Positions 1 through 9,500 of a stretch of DNA of 64,000 nt are shown piece after piece. The translations under genes and the position numbers were made by a program. The stretch's first letter is position 1. Every line of letters begins with the position of its first letter. Origin of the DNA: Pseudomonadota bacterium (GTDB taxonomy: Bacteria; Pseudomonadota; Gammaproteobacteria; Xanthomonadales; Xanthomonadaceae); the NCBI GenBank assembly GCA_023390905.1, contig JAEWBY010000037.1, positions 6,411 to 70,410 on the forward strand, read 5' to 3'. The notes under the pieces are model-generated. The model made no database searches. It saw nothing but the letters and a program-made list of their open reading frames with translations, and had not been told where the DNA came from.

Positions 1-581
1 AGCTCCGCGCCGCCGGCCACCATCACGTCGGCATCGCCGTACTGGATGGCGCGCATCGCGATGCCGATCGAATGGTTCGAGGTGGCGCAGGCCGATACGA
101 CCGAATAGCTCGGGCCCTTGAGCCCCTTCAGGATCGAGAGCTGGCCCGGCAGCATGTTGATGATCGTGCTGGGCACATAGAACGGCGAGACCTTGCGCGG
201 GCCGCCTTCGTGCAGCTTGATCGTCTGTTCCTCGATGCCGTGGATGCCGCCGATGCCGGAACCGACGATCGCGCCGATCCGCTCGGCGTTGGCTTCGGTG
301 ATCTCCAGGCCCGAATCATCCAGCGCCATGAACGAGGCGGCGATGCCGTAATGGATGAAGGGATCCATCTTCTTCGCGTCCTTGGGCGACACGAAGTCGG
401 CTGGATCGAAGTTGCGGATCTCGCCGGCGATCTGGGTGGTGAAGCCGGTGGTATCGAACGAGGTGACCGGGCCGATGCCCGAGCGTCCGTTGACGATGCC
501 ATCCCAGCTGGTGGCCATGTCATTGCCCAGCGGCGACACCAGGCCCATTCCGGTAACAACGACGCGACGACGCTGGCTCAT
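1..581 (-). CDS. fabF: 3-oxoacyl-ACP synthase II (FabF), 5' part only
   Basis: Condensing enzyme that elongates acyl-ACP with malonyl-ACP in type II fatty acid synthesis (cytoplasm). The 193 codons present begin MSQRRRVVVTGMG and carry the nucleophile cysteine in VVSACATS (Cys165 by my count), the expected position for FabF. The two catalytic histidines lie beyond the window edge, so the gene is truncated by the window and not by mutation. A GAGGAA ribosome site precedes the ATG. It is the last visible gene of fabD-fabG-acpP-fabF, 180 nt after acpP. The thiolase-fold KAS II identity is very secure; FabB is less likely because of the acpP-fabF linkage. Confidence 0.95.
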   Translation of the reverse strand, partial: MSQRRRVVVTGMGLVSPLGNDMATSWDGIVNGRSGIGPVTSFDTTGFTTQIAGEIRNFDPADFVSPKDAKKMDPFIHYGIAASFMALDDSGLEITEANAERIGAIVGSGIGGIHGIEEQTIKLHEGGPRKVSPFYVPSTIINMLPGQLSILKGLKGPSYSVVSACATSNHSIGIAMRAIQYGDADVMVAGGAE

Positions 582-717
582 GGAGGGTTCCTCGAATTCG
601 GTTTGCTTGAATGCATCCGGGCGCGCGTTGCGCGGGGATGCGATCGTCGGGCCAGGATGCTTGCTGGCCCCGGGCGGATGCGCGCGCGGCGCGATCGTCC
701 GGCCCCACACATGCACA

Positions 718-735
718 GGGCCGCATCAGCGGCCC
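718..735 (-). other. Hairpin between acpP and fabF
   Basis: Perfect 7-bp inverted repeat (GGGCCGC / GCGGCCC, loop of 4) starting 27 nt after the acpP stop. It has no T-run, so it is not a classical terminator. It could protect the acpP 3' end or reduce read-through into fabF. Confidence 0.3.
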
Positions 736-761
736 CGGCACCGTCCCTTGCGGGCACGTGA

Positions 762-1001
762 TTACGCCTTGACGTGCGCCTTGACGTAGTCGATGGCCTG
801 CTGCACCGAAGTGATCTTCTCGGCTTCCTCGTCAGGAATTTCGCACTCGAACTCTTCTTCCAGCGCCATCACCAGTTCAACGGTGTCCAGCGAGTCGGCG
901 CCAAGATCATCGACGAACGATGCGCTGTTGGTGACTTCCTCTTCCTTCACGCCGAGTTGTTCGACGACGATTTTCTTGACGCGTTCTTCGATGCTGCTCA
1001 T
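762..1001 (-). CDS. acpP: Acyl carrier protein
   Basis: Carries growing acyl chains on a 4'-phosphopantetheine arm. It has 79 residues, strongly acidic, with the attachment serine Ser37 in the GADSLD motif and the usual four-helix pattern. It lies between fabG (145 nt upstream) and fabF, the standard order. The rather long fabG-acpP gap contains a plausible promoter (1034-1062), consistent with the need for far more AcpP than FabD or FabG. Confidence 0.98.
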   Translation of the reverse strand: MSSIEERVKKIVVEQLGVKEEEVTNSASFVDDLGADSLDTVELVMALEEEFECEIPDEEAEKITSVQQAIDYVKAHVKA

Positions 1002-1033
1002 TGGGATATCGCTCCAGACGGAGATGGGTGACT

Positions 1034-1062
1034 AGTAGATATTGCCAGCGCACAACCGGCAA
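1034..1062 (-). promoter_or_regulatory. Candidate sigma70 promoter for acpP
   Basis: On the minus strand, TTGCCG (-35) and TCTACT (-10) are separated by exactly 17 bp. Each matches the consensus at four of six positions. The predicted start is about 26 nt upstream of the acpP ATG. Dedicated acpP promoters are known in E. coli; here the assignment is by eye only. Confidence 0.35.
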
Positions 1063-1146
1063 ACCGGGGGATAGTGTAGTGGAAACCGGGGACGCCGGGC
1101 AGATGCCAGAAACCGTCCTGCGATCAACCACTTACAGCTAACTTGT

Positions 1147-1890
1147 TTACGGCATGTACATGCCGCCGTTGACGTGCAGGGTCTCGCCGGTGATGTACGC
1201 GCCGGCCGGGCCGCCCAGGAACGCCACCGCCTGCGCGATGTCCGACGGCGTGCCCAGGCGGCCGAGCGCGATCTGCTGCACCAGCGCGTTGCGCGCGTCT
1301 TCGGGCAGAGCGCGGGTCATGTCAGTGTCGATGAAACCGGGCGCGACCACGTTGACGGTGACGCCGCGGCTGCCGATTTCCCTGGCCAGCGATTTGGAGA
1401 AGGCGATGATGCCGGCCTTGGCGGCGGCGTAGTTGGCCTGCCCTGCGTTGCCGATCACGCCGACCACCGAAGCGATGTTGATGATGCGGCCCTTGCGCGC
1501 CTTCATCATCCCGCGCATCACCGCCTTGGACGTGCGGTAGACGCTGGTCAGGTTGGTGTCGAGGATCGCCTGCCAGTCTTCGTCCTTCATCCGCATCAGC
1601 AGGTTGTCGCGGGTGATGCCGGCATTGTTGACGAGGATGGAGATGGGGCCGAACTGCTTGCCGATCTCTTCGATCAGGGCTTCGGTCGCGGCCGCGTCGG
1701 TGACGTCGAGCTCACGGCCGTGGCCGCCGCGCTCGGCCAGGCGTTCGCCGATGGCCTGCGCGCCGCCGGCGCTGGTCGCGGTGCCGATGACGGTCGCGCC
1801 CTGTGCGGCCAGTTCGTCGGCAATCGCCGCACCGATGCCGCGGCTGGCGCCGGTGACCAGCGCGATTTCGCCCTGCAATGGCTTGCTCAT
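1147..1890 (-). CDS. fabG: 3-oxoacyl-ACP reductase (FabG)
   Basis: NADPH-dependent reduction of beta-ketoacyl-ACP, the first reductive step of elongation. It has 247 residues with the short-chain dehydrogenase signature: TGASRGIG nucleotide loop near the N terminus, NNAG, catalytic Ser in NIASVVG, and the YAAAK Tyr/Lys pair. The frame is open well upstream; the ATG at 1890 was chosen because MSKPLQGEIALVTG places the glycine motif correctly and a GAGGA site precedes it. It follows fabD by 47 nt and precedes acpP. Confidence 0.97.
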   Translation of the reverse strand: MSKPLQGEIALVTGASRGIGAAIADELAAQGATVIGTATSAGGAQAIGERLAERGGHGRELDVTDAAATEALIEEIGKQFGPISILVNNAGITRDNLLMRMKDEDWQAILDTNLTSVYRTSKAVMRGMMKARKGRIINIASVVGVIGNAGQANYAAAKAGIIAFSKSLAREIGSRGVTVNVVAPGFIDTDMTRALPEDARNALVQQIALGRLGTPSDIAQAVAFLGGPAGAYITGETLHVNGGMYMP

Positions 1891-1937
1891 GGAATCCTCG
1901 TGGAAGAAGTTCGGCGATCTCGCCGGATGGTAACGCC

Positions 1938-2879
1938 TCAGGCCCAGTCGGTACGCGCGGCTTCGAAGTCGCCGCTGGCGCCAATCGCGCGGGCGTCCAG
2001 CGACTTGTCGATGCGCTTGACCAGCCCGGTCAGCACCTTGCCCGGTCCGCATTCGGCGATGCGCGTGATGCCCTGCCCGGCCAGCGCCTGCACGCAGTCG
2101 GTCCAGCGCACCGGCAGATACAACTGGCGCACCAGTGCGGCGCGCAGATCGTCCAGCGATGCATGTATCTGCGCGTCGACGTTCTGCACCACCGGGATCG
2201 CCGGCGCCTGCCATGACAGCCCCGCCATGACCTCGGCCAGCCGGTTGGCCGCTTCGCGCATCAAGGGCGTATGCGAGGGCACGCTGACCGCAAGCTTCAC
2301 CACCTTGCGCACGCCGCGTTCGCCCAGCAGGGCGATTGCACGATCGACCGCCACGGTATCGCCGCCGATGACGATCTGGCCCGGCGAGTTGTAGTTCGCC
2401 GGCACGACCACGCGGGAGTCCGACGCCTGCGTGCAGACCTCGGCCACGACGGCATCTTCGGCGCCGAGCACGGCGGCCATCGCACCGACGCCTTCGGGTG
2501 CGGCGTCCTGCATCAGTTGTCCACGCAAGCGCACCAGATGCGCGCCATCACGCAGCGAGACTGCACCGGACGCCACCAGCGCGGTGTATTCGCCCAGGCT
2601 GTGGCCCGCGAGCAGCGCAGGCCGTGCGCCGCCCTGCTGCCGCCACGCGCGCCACACGGCAATACCGGCGGCAAGCAGCGCCGGTTGCGTGTATTCGGTG
2701 CGGTTGAGCATTTCCTCGGGGCCGCCCTGCGAGAGCGCCCACAGATCCACGCCCGCACCCTCGGACGCTTCCACGAACGTCTCGCGCACGATCGCGTGCT
2801 GCTCGGACAGTTCGGCGAGCATGCCCACGGACTGCGATCCCTGGCCGGGAAAGACGAATGCGAGTTGCGTCGAAGTCAT
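1938..2879 (-). CDS. fabD: Malonyl-CoA:ACP transacylase (FabD)
   Basis: Loads malonate onto ACP. It has 313 residues: N-terminal VFPGQGSQ, the nucleophile serine in GHSLGE (Ser94 by count) and the catalytic histidine in VPSHTPLM. The open frame extends upstream, but MTSTQLAFVFPGQ is the family's N terminus. A terminator sits between this gene and fabH, so fabD-fabG-acpP-fabF probably has its own start of transcription within 2880-3035. Confidence 0.97.
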   Translation of the reverse strand: MTSTQLAFVFPGQGSQSVGMLAELSEQHAIVRETFVEASEGAGVDLWALSQGGPEEMLNRTEYTQPALLAAGIAVWRAWRQQGGARPALLAGHSLGEYTALVASGAVSLRDGAHLVRLRGQLMQDAAPEGVGAMAAVLGAEDAVVAEVCTQASDSRVVVPANYNSPGQIVIGGDTVAVDRAIALLGERGVRKVVKLAVSVPSHTPLMREAANRLAEVMAGLSWQAPAIPVVQNVDAQIHASLDDLRAALVRQLYLPVRWTDCVQALAGQGITRIAECGPGKVLTGLVKRIDKSLDARAIGASGDFEAARTDWA

Positions 2880-3035
2880 GGGGAACCGGTCGAAAAAACG
2901 AGCGGCGATGATACGTGCGAATACGCCGGATTGTCTGTACTCAGGCGTATGCGACACCGCCATGCGTGCGTGCAGGACGCGCGGCGATGCGTGGTTGCGC
3001 CCGGCGTCGGCGCGCGTGGTCGGCCGTGGATGCAA

Positions 3036-3076
3036 ACAAAAAAGGGACACCCGATCGCTGATCGCGGTGTCCCTTT
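3036..3076 (-). terminator. Rho-independent terminator after fabH
   Basis: Perfect 11-bp stem AAAGGGACACC / GGTGTCCCTTT with an inner CGATC / GATCG stem. On the minus strand it is followed by a run of seven T. It lies 28 nt past the fabH stop and upstream of fabD, so it splits the fab cluster into two transcription units. Confidence 0.8.
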
Positions 3077-3104
3077 CGCGGCCGCTGCGCGCGGCACGGA
3101 CTCA

Positions 3105-4100
3105 TCAGTAGCGCAGCAGCGCCGAACCCCAGGTGAAACCGCCACCGAATGCTTCCAGCAGCAGCAACTGGCCGCGCTGCACGCGACCGGAACGGATCGC
3201 GGCATCCAGCGCCAGCGGCACCGAGCCCGACGAGGTGTTGCCGTGCTTGTCGACGGTGACGATCACGTTGTCCATCGGCATGTCCAGCCGCTTGGCCGTG
3301 GCTTCAATGATGCGCAGGTTGGCCTGGTGCGGAATCAGCCAGTCCAGATCGTGCTTGTCCAGGCCGTTGGCCTCGAGGGTTTCATCCACCACGCCATCCA
3401 GCGCCTTGACGGCGTACTTGAAGACGTCGTTGCCCTTCATGTTGATGCGGATGCCGTTGTTCGGCGCATCGTTGTCGAAACCGGCGGAAACACCGACCGG
3501 ATTCCACAGCAGTTCCTTCTTGCTGCCGTCGGCGTGCAGATGGGTGCTGAGCACGCCGGTTTCGCTGTCGGCCTTGAGCACGACGGCGCCGGCGCCGTCG
3601 CCGAACAGCACGCAGCTGGTGCGCTCGGTCCAGTCGACGATGCGGCTGAGCGTTTCGGTGCCGATGACCAGCGCGGTCTTCACGTCGCCGCAGCGGATGA
3701 ACTTGTCGGCCACGCTGAGCGCGTAGATGAAGCCCGAACAGGCAGCGTTGACGTCCATCGCCGCGCAGCCTTCGGCGCCCAGGCGGGCCTGGATGAGGCA
3801 GGCGGTGGACGGGAAGATCAGATCCGGCGTGGTCGTGCCGACCACGATCATGTCGATTTCCGAGGCAGCGACACCGGCGGCTTCAAGCGCGCGCAGCGCC
3901 GCCTGGTAGCCGAGATCGCCAGCGGTCTCACCCTCGGCGGCGATGTGGCGCTCGCGGATGCCGGTGCGCGTCTGGATCCATTCGTCGCTGGTATCGACCA
4001 TGCGCGCCAGATCGTCATTGGTCAGCACTTTTTCCGGCAGATAGCTGCCCGTGCCGGCGATACGCGCGTAGATGCGCCCGTTGGACTGCGGCTGGGTCAT
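3105..4100 (-). CDS. fabH: 3-oxoacyl-ACP synthase III (FabH)
   Basis: Initiates fatty acid synthesis by condensing acyl-CoA with malonyl-ACP. It has 331 residues with the KAS III triad: Cys121 in NAACSGF, His in IPHQAN and Asn in KHGNTSSGS. The GAGAGAVVL stretch and the C-terminal [12 protein letters not shown] are diagnostic. The ATG at 4100 (MTQPQSNGR) has GGGAG upstream; a start 14 codons earlier is possible but unlike the family. It follows rpmF by 88 nt; the plsX gene usual at this place in enterics is absent. Confidence 0.96.
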   Translation of the reverse strand: MTQPQSNGRIYARIAGTGSYLPEKVLTNDDLARMVDTSDEWIQTRTGIRERHIAAEGETAGDLGYQAALRALEAAGVAASEIDMIVVGTTTPDLIFPSTACLIQARLGAEGCAAMDVNAACSGFIYALSVADKFIRCGDVKTALVIGTETLSRIVDWTERTSCVLFGDGAGAVVLKADSETGVLSTHLHADGSKKELLWNPVGVSAGFDNDAPNNGIRINMKGNDVFKYAVKALDGVVDETLEANGLDKHDLDWLIPHQANLRIIEATAKRLDMPMDNVIVTVDKHGNTSSGSVPLALDAAIRSGRVQRGQLLLLEAFGGGFTWGSALLRY

Positions 4101-4188
4101 GCCCGCTCCCGTTGCTGGCCCGCAACGGGGCCTGGATACCACGACGATGACGGAAGGCGCGCCCGATCAAAGGACGCGCCCGGCAGCA

Positions 4189-4383
4189 TCAATCTTCTTC
4201 GACGACGCTGGTCTTGGTCGCGATGACCTTCTTGCCGCGGTAGTAGCCGTCGGCGGTCACGTGGTGGCGCAGGTGGGTTTCACCGCTGGTCGGATCGGTG
4301 GACAGCTGCTTGGCGGTCAGGGCGTCATGCGAACGACGCTGACCACGGCGGGACGGGGTGACACGGGATTTCTGCACAGCCAT
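4189..4383 (-). CDS. rpmF: 50S ribosomal protein L32
   Basis: Small basic ribosomal protein of 64 residues beginning [20 protein letters not shown], the canonical L32 N terminus. The zinc-binding cysteines of some L32 proteins are absent, so this is the zinc-free form. It follows yceD by 59 nt. yceD-rpmF-fabH links ribosome and membrane lipid synthesis, as in other gammaproteobacteria. Confidence 0.97.
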   Translation of the reverse strand: MAVQKSRVTPSRRGQRRSHDALTAKQLSTDPTSGETHLRHHVTADGYYRGKKVIATKTSVVEED

Positions 4384-4442
4384 GGGATTGCTCCAGCTCC
4401 AACTCTTGAATGAATCTGCGTTCTTGGGTGACCGCGGGGCGG

Positions 4443-4949
4443 CTACTTCTTTTTCAGCCCGGCCAGCGCCGCGAACGGACTGGCCTTGGCCACTTCTTCC
4501 TGATCCGGCGACCAGTCACGCTCCACCGCCTCCGATTCCGGATCCACCGGAACCACCGGAACGGCGAGGACCAGTTCGTCCTCCACCAGATCCCGGGGGT
4601 GCAGCATGCCGTCCTCCGGCACCAGCAATGCTTCGTAATCCGGTGGCAACGCGGCTTCATCGGCCTCGTCGCGCACCAGGCCCAGCCGCTGGACCATACT
4701 GACCGGAAGCAGGAAACGCTGCAGGCTGCGCTGGCACACCAGCGGCAACTCCGCCTCGATCCTCAACTCCACGTAAGGCACCTGCAGCGCATCGCGATCG
4801 AACTCGATCGTGTAGCGTGCGTCACCGTCGGTATCGTTCAGCAGGCCCTGCAAGCGCGTCATGGACGACAGCGGCAGGCGACCTTCGAAACTGCGCCGTG
4901 CCGCGACCATGCGCCAAGCATCGAGCATCTCGGGCGTATTCGCGGACAT
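4443..4949 (-). CDS. yceD: YceD family (DUF177) protein
   Basis: 168 residues, acidic, no membrane segment. Position directly before rpmF and the [12 protein letters not shown] segment (one Cys of the family's metal-site region) identify the YceD/DUF177 family; relatives influence 23S rRNA accumulation in plants and bacteria, but the bacterial role is not settled. The start at 4949 (MSANTPEML) is preceded by no Shine-Dalgarno sequence, and the promoter at 4960-4988 would place the mRNA start 2-4 nt before this ATG. It heads the yceD-rpmF-fabH transcript. Confidence 0.85.
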   Translation of the reverse strand: MSANTPEMLDAWRMVAARRSFEGRLPLSSMTRLQGLLNDTDGDARYTIEFDRDALQVPYVELRIEAELPLVCQRSLQRFLLPVSMVQRLGLVRDEADEAALPPDYEALLVPEDGMLHPRDLVEDELVLAVPVVPVDPESEAVERDWSPDQEEVAKASPFAALAGLKKK

Positions 4950-4959
4950 AAGCCGCTGA

Positions 4960-4988
4960 ATGTTAAGGACTGCACGCGGACCTGTCAA
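4960..4988 (-). promoter_or_regulatory. Sigma70-type promoter of yceD-rpmF-fabH
   Basis: On the minus strand, a perfect TTGACA -35 box and TAACAT -10 box are 17 bp apart. The -10 box ends only 10 nt before the yceD ATG. This implies a leader of about 2-4 nt, that is, an almost leaderless transcript. Confidence 0.6.
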
Positions 4989-5070
4989 ACACGGCCGTGG
5001 GCGGGCCCGGGATTGCCCGGCGTGGCGACCGGCCGCAGACTGCCAGCCCGCCCTGCCCCGGCCGCCCGCC

Positions 5071-5646
5071 ATGATGCCATTGCTGCTCGCCTCCACCTCG
5101 CGTTACCGCCGGGAGCTGCTCGAGCGCCTGCGCCTGCCCTTCCATGTGGCCCGGCCGGAGGTCGATGAGACCCCGCGGCCCGGCGAGGCCCCGTCCGCAC
5201 TGGCGGTCCGGCTGGCCCGGGCCAAGGCGGCCGCCATCACGGTGCAGTACCCGGACGCCTGGATCATCGGCTCGGACCAGGTCGCCGAGCTCGACGGTGC
5301 GGCCATCGGCAAGCCGGGCCACCGTGATGGCGCGATCGCGCAATTGGAAGCGATGGCCGGGCGCGAGGTCCACTTCCACACGGCGGTGTGCGTGATGCGC
5401 CAGGATGGTCGCTGTTTCCAGGAAACCGATCTGACCCGCGTGCGTTTCCGCTCGCTGAGCGCGGCGGAGATCGAGCGTTACGTGGACATCGAACAGCCGT
5501 TCGACTGCGCGGGCAGTTTCAAGAGCGAGGGACTGGGCATCACGCTGTTCGATGCGGTGGAATCACGCGATCCCACGGCACTGATCGGATTGCCGCTGAT
5601 CGCCGTGTCGCGTCTGCTGCGCGACGCCGGGTTCGCACTGCCCTGA
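5071..5646 (+). CDS. yceF: Maf-family nucleotide pyrophosphatase (YceF type)
   Basis: House-cleaning nucleotide pyrophosphatase; the YceF subfamily hydrolyses 7-methyl-GTP to the monophosphate. It has 191 residues: LLASTSRYRRELL at the N terminus, APEVDETPR-like substrate segment, catalytic Asp in IIGSDQV, and CAGSFKSEGLGITLF, which closely resembles E. coli YceF. It is divergent from yceD, the same neighbourhood as in E. coli. Two adjacent ATGs (5071, 5074) could start it; the frame is open further upstream but without family similarity. Confidence 0.92.
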   Translation: MMPLLLASTSRYRRELLERLRLPFHVARPEVDETPRPGEAPSALAVRLARAKAAAITVQYPDAWIIGSDQVAELDGAAIGKPGHRDGAIAQLEAMAGREVHFHTAVCVMRQDGRCFQETDLTRVRFRSLSAAEIERYVDIEQPFDCAGSFKSEGLGITLFDAVESRDPTALIGLPLIAVSRLLRDAGFALP

Positions 5647-5689
5647 CGCAACGGAAACCTCACGCCGGCCCGCGCTCCGCGCCACGCGA

Positions 5690-7534
5690 TCATTCGATGC
5701 GGATGCGCTGTTCGGCCCAGCGCTCGCGGCTGCCATCGCCACCGATGATCTCCAGGCCGAGCCAGTGCTCGCCGCGCAGGTCCTGGCCGAGCTGCACCCG
5801 CGCCTGGAACCCGATGCGCGTGCCATTCGGATCGCGCGACCGGCCACGATAGAAGTCGCGCACCAGCCATGCATCGTCCGAACCATACTGCGCCTTGGCC
5901 ACCGGCTTGCCATCGAGCGTGATGTTGACCGCCTTGACGCCGACGCCTTCCTTCAAGGCCCAGCCGTCCACCTCGAACGAGCCGCTGACCGAAGCACCGG
6001 GCTTGGGCGTGTTGACGTAAGCGATCGCGGGCGCGACGCACGGCCCGGGCCGGCGACGGCCGTCGAGCTGGAACAGCAGGAAGCGCTGCGCACCGCGATC
6101 GATGTTCACGACTTCCGGCGCGGGCAGTGGTCCCAGCCGATCGCACAGGCTCTGGTAGTGATTCACCAGTTGCCGGAGCTTGACGTCGGTGGAACTGATG
6201 ACCAGCAGGGTCGGCTGGCCCGGCAGCCCGTCACGCTGGAGTTCCCACAGTTTCAACTGCGGCGCGCGGCCATGCTTCACGTTGAGTGGATGATCGAGCA
6301 CGAGGATGTCGGGCCGATCCAGATGGAAGCCCAGTTCCGCGCCGATCTTGAAGTTGTCCGCGAGTATCCGCGTGCCCGCCGGCATGCGCGCGTGCCTGTG
6401 GCCGACCTGTCCGGCCAGTTGTTCCCAGCCGGCGAAGTTGTACGGGTAGTACTTGGAACCGGCGGTGCGTTCGCGCCACGCCGGAATCGACACGATCAGG
6501 TAGTACGCCAGCATGCCGATGACGCCCACCCCCGCCAGCGCCCAGGTCGCGCGTCGCCAGATCGGCGGCCAGCGACGCAGCAGCATCGGCACGGCGACGA
6601 TCAGTGCGAGATAACCGGGCAGTGTCCAGTGGAAGCTCACGCGTTCGACATCGGCGAAGAAACCCAGCACGAAAAAACCCAGCGTCGAGACCGCGCCGAG
6701 CATGCCGAAATACCGCCATTGCGCGGGCATGCCGTCATCGCGCGCGAACGCGGCCCTGGCCGTCATCAGCAGCGCGAGGAACAGCAACGGTGTCACCATC
6801 AGCGCCTGGATCAGCACGAACCACAAGCCGCTGCTCTGGAACGACCAGGGATGGCGATCGATGAGCTGGAAACGCAGGCCCGCGTCGGCGTACTGGAGGT
6901 TCCATCCAATCAACGGCACCCACGCGGCCACGCCGACCGCGAGTGCGACCCACACCCGCGCATCGCGCAACATGCGGCGGCCTTCAGGCAGCAGCAACAG
7001 CGCGATGAAGCCCACGCCAATCACGCCGAGAAAGCGATAGTGGCTGAGCGCGCCCATCGCCAGGCCGATGGCCAGTTCGAGCGCGGATGTGGCATCCACT
7101 TCGCGCAGCAGCCGCGCGCCGGCGTCCAGGCAGATCACGGTGGCCAGCGCCATCGGCACGTCCGGCAGGGCCAGCAGGCCCAGCGTGCCGGACAGCGGCA
7201 TCACCACCACCAGGATGCCGGCCTGCCATCCGGCCGCTTCATCGAACCAGCGCCGCGTGATGTGCGCGATCAGCCACGGCATCAGCGCGGCCATCAGCAG
7301 GAACGGCGCGCGCAGTGCCAGCACATGCTGTCCGCCCAGCGCCGTGCCCAATCGGGTCAGCCACGCCGTCAGCCCCGGCAGATCCGAATACGCCGCCGCC
7401 AGATGGCGCCCTTCCTGCCAATAGAAGGCCTCGTCGACGAACAACGGCAGGCGCGAAGCAATCACGACCTTGATCACGGTTGCGATGGCCCAGATCGTCA
7501 GGAAGGCCTTCCGCGTACGTTCCACATCCTGCAT
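5690..7534 (-). CDS. GT39-family membrane glycosyltransferase with C-terminal Ig-like domain
   Basis: 614 residues, about a dozen hydrophobic segments in residues 10-355. The first periplasmic loop carries LFVDEAFYW (Asp34-Glu35), the metal/catalytic acidic pair of the PMT/ArnT (GT39) superfamily, which uses polyprenyl-phosphate sugars. A soluble part follows; the last ~105 residues (GASVSGSFEVDGWAL ... VNITLDGKPVAKAQYG) look like a bacterial Ig-like beta-sandwich. The acceptor is unknown: lipid A, glycan or protein are all possible. It is divergent from moxR with 39 nt between starts and convergent with yceF. The exact ArnT function is not supported. Confidence 0.8.
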   Translation of the reverse strand: MQDVERTRKAFLTIWAIATVIKVVIASRLPLFVDEAFYWQEGRHLAAAYSDLPGLTAWLTRLGTALGGQHVLALRAPFLLMAALMPWLIAHITRRWFDEAAGWQAGILVVVMPLSGTLGLLALPDVPMALATVICLDAGARLLREVDATSALELAIGLAMGALSHYRFLGVIGVGFIALLLLPEGRRMLRDARVWVALAVGVAAWVPLIGWNLQYADAGLRFQLIDRHPWSFQSSGLWFVLIQALMVTPLLFLALLMTARAAFARDDGMPAQWRYFGMLGAVSTLGFFVLGFFADVERVSFHWTLPGYLALIVAVPMLLRRWPPIWRRATWALAGVGVIGMLAYYLIVSIPAWRERTAGSKYYPYNFAGWEQLAGQVGHRHARMPAGTRILADNFKIGAELGFHLDRPDILVLDHPLNVKHGRAPQLKLWELQRDGLPGQPTLLVISSTDVKLRQLVNHYQSLCDRLGPLPAPEVVNIDRGAQRFLLFQLDGRRRPGPCVAPAIAYVNTPKPGASVSGSFEVDGWALKEGVGVKAVNITLDGKPVAKAQYGSDDAWLVRDFYRGRSRDPNGTRIGFQARVQLGQDLRGEHWLGLEIIGGDGSRERWAEQRIRIE

Positions 7535-7573
7535 GCCGCTACACTTCCTCGTCCGCTGCCAATGAGTTGATGC

Positions 7574-8527
<954 letters not shown>

Positions 8528-8528
8528 A

Positions 8529-9500
8529 GTGTCGAGCCGGCCCGTGCGCGCTTCCTGGCGACGGCGCATGTCCCTGCTGGCGCGACCGCGCCAGGCCGAA
8601 ACGCTTCCGGTGCAACTGGACCGCCGCCGCGTCTACGTGCTGCCGACCGCGTTCGGCCTTTTTTACGCCGCGCTGGTATTGGCGATGCTGCTCGGTGCGC
8701 TCAACTACAACAACAATCCGGCCCTGCTGATGGCGTTGCTGCTCGCGGCCACCGGTCTGGCGAGCCTGATTGCCGCCCACCTGCAGTTGTCCGGGATTCG
8801 GCTGGAAAGCCTGTCGGCCGATCCCGTTCCCGCCGGACAACCGCTGTCCCTGCATCTGGCATTCGGCGCGCGCGATCGGCGCACGCGCCGCGGCCTGCGG
8901 TTGGACTGCGCGGGGTCGGTGGCCAACTTCGATCTCGGTGCGGGGGAACCGGCACTGGCCGTGCTGGCGCTGCCCACCGAGCGGCGCGGATGGCTCGAAC
9001 CCGGGCGCATCCGTCTGTGGACGACCCAGCCGCTGGGCCTGGCGCGCGCGTGGTCATGGTTCTGGCCCGGGACCGCGCTGCTGGTGTATCCGGCCGCCGA
9101 ACCGCACGGGCCTCCGCTGCCGGATCACAACGGCGGTGGCGCACGGGCGCGCCTGCAACCCGCAGGCGATGACGTGCATCACCTGCGGCCGTATCGCGTC
9201 GGCGATCCCTTGCGCGCGATCGCATGGAAGCCCTCGGCGCGGCGCGACCTCCTGCTGGTGCGGGAATTCGAGCAACCGGTCGGGCGCGAGATCGAACTGG
9301 ACTGGTCATCGCTGGACGCGCTGTCGTACGAACACCGCATCGCCCGGCTCGCGCACTGGATCACGCTGGCCGAACGCGAAGGCCGCCGCTACCGCCTGCG
9401 TCTGCCGGGGCAACCCGCGCTGGGTCCGGGCCAGGGGGCCGGCCACCGCCATCTCTGCCTGCGCGCACTGGCGCTGCTGCCGCACGTCGATGGCCGCTGA
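8529..9500 (+). CDS. DUF58 domain protein
   Basis: 323 residues with two N-terminal membrane segments (roughly residues 40-85), then a soluble part with the DUF58 signature LRPYRVGDPLRAIAWKPSAR near residues 215-235. DUF58 proteins resemble the von Willebrand A fold and partner MoxR ATPases; the molecular role is not established. The GTG at 8529 follows the moxR stop by 1 nt and has GGTGGA upstream; the ATG at 8568 is the alternative. Its 3' end overlaps the next gene by 11 nt, which supports translational coupling. Confidence 0.88.
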   Translation: MSSRPVRASWRRRMSLLARPRQAETLPVQLDRRRVYVLPTAFGLFYAALVLAMLLGALNYNNNPALLMALLLAATGLASLIAAHLQLSGIRLESLSADPVPAGQPLSLHLAFGARDRRTRRGLRLDCAGSVANFDLGAGEPALAVLALPTERRGWLEPGRIRLWTTQPLGLARAWSWFWPGTALLVYPAAEPHGPPLPDHNGGGARARLQPAGDDVHHLRPYRVGDPLRAIAWKPSARRDLLLVREFEQPVGREIELDWSSLDALSYEHRIARLAHWITLAEREGRRYRLRLPGQPALGPGQGAGHRHLCLRALALLPHVDGR

